Under the pieces are notes generated by a model. It had not been told where the DNA came from. It worked only from the letters and a program-made list of their open reading frames with translations, and ran no database searches. Positions 33,455 to 36,460 of a DNA stretch of 36,460 bases are shown here, piece by piece; the first letter of the stretch is position 1; each line of letters starts with the position of its first letter. This stretch comes from an uncultured Clostridia bacterium (GTDB lineage Bacteria; Bacillota; Clostridia; HGM11514): positions 1 through 36,460 of the forward strand of contig CAKSKB010000024.1 of NCBI GenBank assembly GCA_934464705.1. Reading direction: 5' to 3'. Made by a program: the position numbers and the translations under genes.

Positions 33455-34417
33455 ATGAAATACAAAAAACTTAAAAATACGGATTTGACCGTCAGCACAA
33501 TTGCGCTCGGGACTGATGTTTACGGTACGGACCTTGATGAAAAAACATCGTTTGAAATGCTTGATTTTTACATTCAAAACGGCGGAAACATCATTGACAC
33601 CGCAAATATTTATGCCGACTGGGTGCCCGGGGAGCGGGGGAGGAGCGAAAAGCTTATCGGAAGGTGGCTTAAAACCGCAGGAAACCGTGAAAATTATGTT
33701 ATTTCCACAAAGGGCGGTCACCCGAATCTTGATACAATGGGTATTTCGAGGCTTTCCAGAAACGAGCTTACCGAGGACCTTGACGAAAGTCTGCGCCGCC
33801 TCGGAACGGATTATGTTGATATATACTGGCTGCACAGGGATGATGAATCACTTGAGGTTTCCGATATTATGGATACGCTTGACGGGTTCGTGAAATCCGG
33901 TAAGGTAAGGTATATCGGCATGTCCAACTGGACTTGCAAAAGGATTGAAATTGCTCAGGCGTATGCGAAAAATAACGGGAAAACAAAGCTTATTGCAAGC
34001 CAGATTCAGTACAGTGCGGCGCAGCCGAATGTTGAAAACAACGACCCCACGCTTGTTCTTATGAACGGCGATGAGTACGGTTATTTCAAAAATAATGATA
34101 TGACGGTTTTTGCATTCGCTTCGCAGGCTAAGGGATTTTTCTCGAAACTTCATGCCGGAGGGGAAGAGGCGCTAAGCAAAAAGGCGCGTGAGAGGTATCT
34201 CAACGAGATTTCGCTTGCCAGGTTTGAAAGGATCGAAAAACTTTCATCGGAGCTGGGTCATACAGTCGGAGAAATTGCCGTTTCTGTTTTGGCATCGAAT
34301 TATGACTTTGACACGATTCCGATTGTAGGGTGCAAAAATACCGAGCAGCTTGAAGAATCGATGAACGGTGCTGCGCTTCGGCTTACAAAAGAACAGATTG
34401 AATATATATACGGATGA
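33455..34417 (+). CDS. Aldo/keto reductase
   Basis: A 320-residue (beta/alpha)8 NADPH-dependent reductase. The catalytic tetrad is present as Asp48 (IIDTANIY), Tyr53, Lys86 (VISTKGG) and His127 (IYWLHRDD). Near the C-terminus, IVGCKNTEQLEES is the usual cofactor-phosphate/adenine-binding loop. It reduces aldehydes or ketones of sugars and small metabolites. AGGTGA lies upstream of ATG 33455, and the short gap to the GH78-like gene implies one transcript, hinting at a released aldose as substrate (inference). A terminator follows. Confidence 0.93.
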   Translation: MKYKKLKNTDLTVSTIALGTDVYGTDLDEKTSFEMLDFYIQNGGNIIDTANIYADWVPGERGRSEKLIGRWLKTAGNRENYVISTKGGHPNLDTMGISRLSRNELTEDLDESLRRLGTDYVDIYWLHRDDESLEVSDIMDTLDGFVKSGKVRYIGMSNWTCKRIEIAQAYAKNNGKTKLIASQIQYSAAQPNVENNDPTLVLMNGDEYGYFKNNDMTVFAFASQAKGFFSKLHAGGEEALSKKARERYLNEISLARFERIEKLSSELGHTVGEIAVSVLASNYDFDTIPIVGCKNTEQLEESMNGAALRLTKEQIEYIYG

Positions 34418-34424
34418 CAAATAT

Positions 34425-34464
34425 AAACACGCATACCGCCTTAAAAAACGGTGTGCGTGTTTTT
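34425..34464. terminator. Terminator shared by the aldo/keto reductase and SSB-like genes
   Basis: AAACACGCATACCG (34425-34438 region) pairs with CGGTGTGCGTGTTT (34449-34462) with one mismatch/wobble, followed by TTG. The opposite strand also leads into a T-rich run, so it can act in both directions. Confidence 0.8.
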
Positions 34465-34472
34465 GTGTTATA

Positions 34473-35114
34473 TTATTCCGCCGTTTGCATACGGCTTTCG
34501 TTTTCGGCGGATTCAAGTTTTGATATTGATATTTCATATGCCGTACGGCTGACTGTTTCTTCTTCGCTTATATGCTTTTGATATTCACGGCTCTGGACTC
34601 TGCCCCAGATTTTTATGTTGTCGCCTACATTAAGATTTGATGCAAATCTGGCGTTTCTGCCCCATGCTATACAGGGAATGTAATCGGATTTGTTGTACTG
34701 TCTGTTAACCGCAAGAAGAAGATCGGTGATTTCACGACCGAACGGTGTGGTTCTGTAAGAAGGCAGTTTGCACACAAATCCGTTCAGATATATGTAATTT
34801 ATATTCTCGCTTTCTTCGCACTCGCATATATCTTTAACAAATACGGTAAGCATAAGCTTTCTGTCGCCTTCGCCGTAATTGTTGTATGACCTGAATTGAC
34901 CTTTAATATGAAGATAACTGCCTATGCTGAAATCGATTCCGTTCATCAGCCGTTCCGAAACCGTAACGGAAATAATATCGGAAATATCACTCAGCCTTTT
35001 GATGTTCATCGTAAAGCAATAAAACCCTTCGCCGTAAATCTCATGGCTGAAAACAGGTTCGCTCCTGACCGTCCCCAAAATTTCCACTTCGTTGTTTTCA
35101 AGATTAATACACAT
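34473..35114 (-). CDS. SSB-like protein with two OB-fold segments
   Basis: A 213-residue protein. The second half is clearly SSB-like: NYIYLNGFVCKLPSYRTTPFG, TDLLLAVNRQY, IPCIAWGRNARF and VGDNIKIWGRVQSREY follow the primosomal/SSB OB fold in order. The first half (EILGTVRSEPVFSHEIYGEG, then IGSYLHIKGQFRSYN) reads as another OB fold of the same kind, so the protein appears to be an internal duplication. It lacks the acidic DDDIPF-type tail used by housekeeping SSB to recruit partners. ATG 35114 follows AAGGGG. It is divergent from the PerR-like gene. It may be an accessory single-strand binding protein; role unproven. Confidence 0.78.
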   Translation of the reverse strand: MCINLENNEVEILGTVRSEPVFSHEIYGEGFYCFTMNIKRLSDISDIISVTVSERLMNGIDFSIGSYLHIKGQFRSYNNYGEGDRKLMLTVFVKDICECEESENINYIYLNGFVCKLPSYRTTPFGREITDLLLAVNRQYNKSDYIPCIAWGRNARFASNLNVGDNIKIWGRVQSREYQKHISEEETVSRTAYEISISKLESAENESRMQTAE

Positions 35115-35134
35115 ATATTAACGCCCCTTTGTAA

Positions 35135-35164
35135 ATTATATTCTTATAAATGATATGCGGGCAA
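35135..35164 (-). promoter_or_regulatory. Possible promoter of the SSB-like gene
   Basis: On the minus strand, TATAAT (35140-35135) is perfect and TTGCCC (35164-35159) is an imperfect -35 at 18 bases. The rest of the gap is A/T-rich. Confidence 0.45.
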
Positions 35165-35213
35165 AAACCAAAATATTCCAAAAATATTTTTTAAAAAATT
35201 TTTTAAAAACCTC

Positions 35214-35241
35214 TTGACAAATTTTCAGAATGTGTTATAAT
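35214..35241 (+). promoter_or_regulatory. Promoter of the PerR-rubrerythrin-rubredoxin operon
   Basis: TTGACA (35214-35219) and TATAAT (35236-35241) are both perfect with a 16-base spacer. TGT directly before the -10 makes it an extended -10. The Fur box overlaps its downstream edge. Confidence 0.88.
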
Positions 35242-35262
35242 AATGATAACGATTATCATTAT
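35240..35262. promoter_or_regulatory. Fur/PerR-type operator
   Basis: The arms ATAATGATAA (35240-35249) and TTATCATTAT (35253-35262) are a perfect 10-base inverted repeat around CGA. The core 35244-35258 matches the Fur 7-1-7 consensus TGATAATnATTATCA at all but one base. It starts on the -10 and covers +1, so binding would block transcription: autoregulation of the operon. Confidence 0.9.
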
Positions 35263-35288
35263 CGTTTTCGAAAGGGGGAGAAGTTGCG

Positions 35289-35666
35289 ATGGCTAAGTAC
35301 AGTAAACAACGCGAAATAATATATGAATATCTGAAAAACCACCGCACTCACCCTAAGGCTGAAAAAATATTTGCCGATTTGAAACAGGAATATCCGTCAC
35401 TGAGCCTGGCTACGGTTTACCGTAATCTTAAAATGTTTGAGGCGGAAAACAAGGTCCTTGTTATCAATTCAAGCGACGGCACAGCCTGCTATGATGCGGA
35501 TACAAATCTTCACTATCATTTTGAATGTTCAAAATGCGGAAGGATTTACGACATACCCGCACCGGAACTTCCGGAAAGTATATCGGAACTTGCGGCAAAG
35601 GTCGGCAAAACTGACACCTACAGCCTGATTTTTTACGGTGTATGCAATAAATGTATAAATAAATAA
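35289..35666 (+). CDS. Fur-family metalloregulator, PerR-like
   Basis: A 125-residue repressor. The winged helix contains LSLATVYRNLKMFE. Structural zinc cysteines are CSKC (80, 83) and CNKC (119, 122). The regulatory metal site would use His21, Asp69, His75, His77 and Asp88; aspartates at the 69 and 88 positions are the PerR pattern, whose metal-catalysed histidine oxidation by peroxide releases DNA. The ATG at 35289 follows AAAGGGGGAG. Its operon partners, reverse rubrerythrin and rubredoxin, are classic PerR targets in Clostridium. The operator sequence looks more like a Fur box, so a pure iron sensor cannot be excluded. Confidence 0.87.
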   Translation: MAKYSKQREIIYEYLKNHRTHPKAEKIFADLKQEYPSLSLATVYRNLKMFEAENKVLVINSSDGTACYDADTNLHYHFECSKCGRIYDIPAPELPESISELAAKVGKTDTYSLIFYGVCNKCINK

Positions 35667-35687
35667 TTTTTTAGGAGGTATTTTATT

Positions 35688-36242
35688 ATGGCAAAGTTTG
35701 TATGTACAGTATGCGGTTATATTCATGAAGGGGACACACCGCCGGAAAAATGTCCTCAGTGCGGAGTTCCCGCAGAAAAGTTCAAGAAAATCGATGAGAA
35801 CGAAGGTCTTAACTTCGTATGCGAGCATGAAATCGGCGTAGGCTCTAAGGAAAATGTAGACCCTGAAGTGTATGAAGGTCTTAAGGCTAATTTTGAAGGC
35901 GAATGTACAGAAGTTGGTATGTATATCGCTATGAGCAGACAGGCTATAAGGGAAGGTTATCCCGAAATAGGCGAGTTCTATATGAGAGCCGCTCTCGAAG
36001 AGGCTGAACACGCTGCAAAATTTGCAGAGCTTCTCGGCGAGGTTGTTTTCCCGGATACTAAGAAGAATCTCACACTTCGTGCAGAAGCTGAATGCGGTGC
36101 AACCTCCGGTAAGCTGGAACTTGCAAAGAAAGCAAAGGCGCTTAATTACGATGCAATTCATGATACGGTTCATGAAATGGCTAAGGATGAGGCAAGGCAT
36201 GGTAAAGGCTTTGAGGGACTTTTAAAGAGATATTTTGGTTAA
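35688..36242 (+). CDS. Reverse rubrerythrin
   Basis: A 184-residue protein with an N-terminal rubredoxin-like iron site (CTVCGY at 6-9 and CPQCGV at 22-25) followed by a four-helix diiron domain. The order is the reverse of classical rubrerythrin. Diiron ligands appear in EGECTEVGMY, EEAEHA and KDEARHG. Such proteins act as NADH-linked peroxide/oxygen reductases in anaerobes, fed by rubredoxin. The ATG at 35688 follows AGGAGG, 21 bases after the regulator's stop, and the rubredoxin gene is next, so the three form an oxidative-stress operon. Confidence 0.93.
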   Translation: MAKFVCTVCGYIHEGDTPPEKCPQCGVPAEKFKKIDENEGLNFVCEHEIGVGSKENVDPEVYEGLKANFEGECTEVGMYIAMSRQAIREGYPEIGEFYMRAALEEAEHAAKFAELLGEVVFPDTKKNLTLRAEAECGATSGKLELAKKAKALNYDAIHDTVHEMAKDEARHGKGFEGLLKRYFG

Positions 36243-36256
36243 GGAGAGATGTTGCT

Positions 36257-36412
36257 ATGAAAAAGTATGTATGTCCATGTGGTTATGTTTATGACCCTGA
36301 GGTTGGAGACCCTGAAAACGGCATAAAACCTGGCACTTCGTGGGATGATGTACCTGAGGATTGGGTTTGCCCAACATGCGGTTTGGGTAAAGATGCCTTT
36401 GAAGAAGAGTAA
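36257..36412 (+). CDS. Rubredoxin with CxC first half-site
   Basis: A 51-residue electron carrier. YVYDPEVGDPENGIKPGTSW and PEDWVCPTCG match rubredoxin closely, with Cys38 and Cys41 as the second iron-binding pair. The first pair reads YVCPCGY, so Cys6 and Cys8 are separated by one residue instead of the invariant two. AAGGAG lies 10 bases before ATG 36257, and the reading frame is otherwise intact. As the last gene after reverse rubrerythrin it should pass electrons to it. Whether the shortened knuckle still holds a normal Fe(Cys)4 centre is open. Confidence 0.92.
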   Translation: MKKYVCPCGYVYDPEVGDPENGIKPGTSWDDVPEDWVCPTCGLGKDAFEEE

Positions 36413-36427
36413 TTAAATAACTGCTTG

Positions 36428-36460
36428 AAAAGAGGTTTGTATACATTGCAAACCTCTTTT
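36428..36460 (+). terminator. Terminator of the oxidative-stress operon
   Basis: AAAAGAGGTTTG (36428-36439) and CAAACCTCTTTT (36449-36460) pair perfectly with a 9-base loop, ending in a T-run at the window edge. Confidence 0.88.

Noticed and set aside
36255..36446. Minus-strand open frame opposite rubredoxin
   Set aside because: The plus strand encodes an unmistakable rubredoxin with a ribosome-binding site; the antisense reading has none.
1..36460. CRISPR arrays, tRNA/rRNA genes, insertion sequences, prophage
   Set aside because: No regularly spaced repeats, cloverleaf-like segments, transposase or integrase motifs were found on either strand.

Overview
The window looks like a chromosomal segment of a strictly anaerobic, carbohydrate-fermenting Firmicute, probably a gut Clostridia/Oscillospirales-type organism. 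The evidence is moderately AT-rich DNA, strong AGGAG ribosome-binding sites, an S-layer-homology protein end, two glycyl radical enzymes (GREs) with radical-SAM activases, and a PerR-like / reverse rubrerythrin / rubredoxin oxygen-defence set. I see no phage, IS element, CRISPR array, rRNA or tRNA. No gene-free stretch exceeds about 200 bases.

Region 1 (210-14602, all +) is a sugar-utilisation locus. In order it holds an AraC regulator, an ADP-ribosylglycohydrolase-family protein, a sialate O-acetylesterase-like esterase, a GRE with the eliminase-type GCxE motif, a GxDLY/SGNH esterase, a two-cluster GRE activase, a large cytoplasmic GH106-like glycoside hydrolase, an orphan solute-binding lipoprotein, and a secreted SGNH esterase. 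It suggests uptake of acylated, possibly rhamnose-containing oligosaccharides, intracellular deacylation and hydrolysis, and a radical elimination. A decayed copy of the end of the first esterase gene lies at 10930-11037.

Region 2 (14659-23160) has an AraC regulator divergent from a tightly packed operon: four Gfo/Idh/MocA oxidoreductases, then an overlapping GRE activase and an atypical GRE. The oxidoreductases alternate between a standard type and a type with changed nucleotide-loop and catalytic positions. The GRE has GCNWMC in place of GCxE. This is the best candidate here for an undescribed pathway: sugar or polyol oxidation coupled to radical chemistry, with no microcompartment genes in the window.

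Region 3 (23183-31424) is mixed. luxS is paired with an SCP2-domain protein carrying a lysine-rich tail (-). An oxidoreductase and an AEC-family transporter (-) lie divergent from a LacI regulator, which is followed by an oxidoreductase and a TIM-barrel sugar isomerase (+). The latter pair resembles 3-keto-glycoside pathways. A glutamine-dependent NAD synthetase (-) follows.

Region 4 (31560-36460) holds a shortened GH78-like protein with an aldo/keto reductase, a two-OB-fold SSB-like protein (-), and a stress operon of a Fur/PerR-type regulator, reverse rubrerythrin and a rubredoxin with an unusual CxC half-site. A near-consensus Fur box overlaps the operon's promoter.

All functional calls rest on motifs recognised by eye. 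No database search or structure prediction was run.
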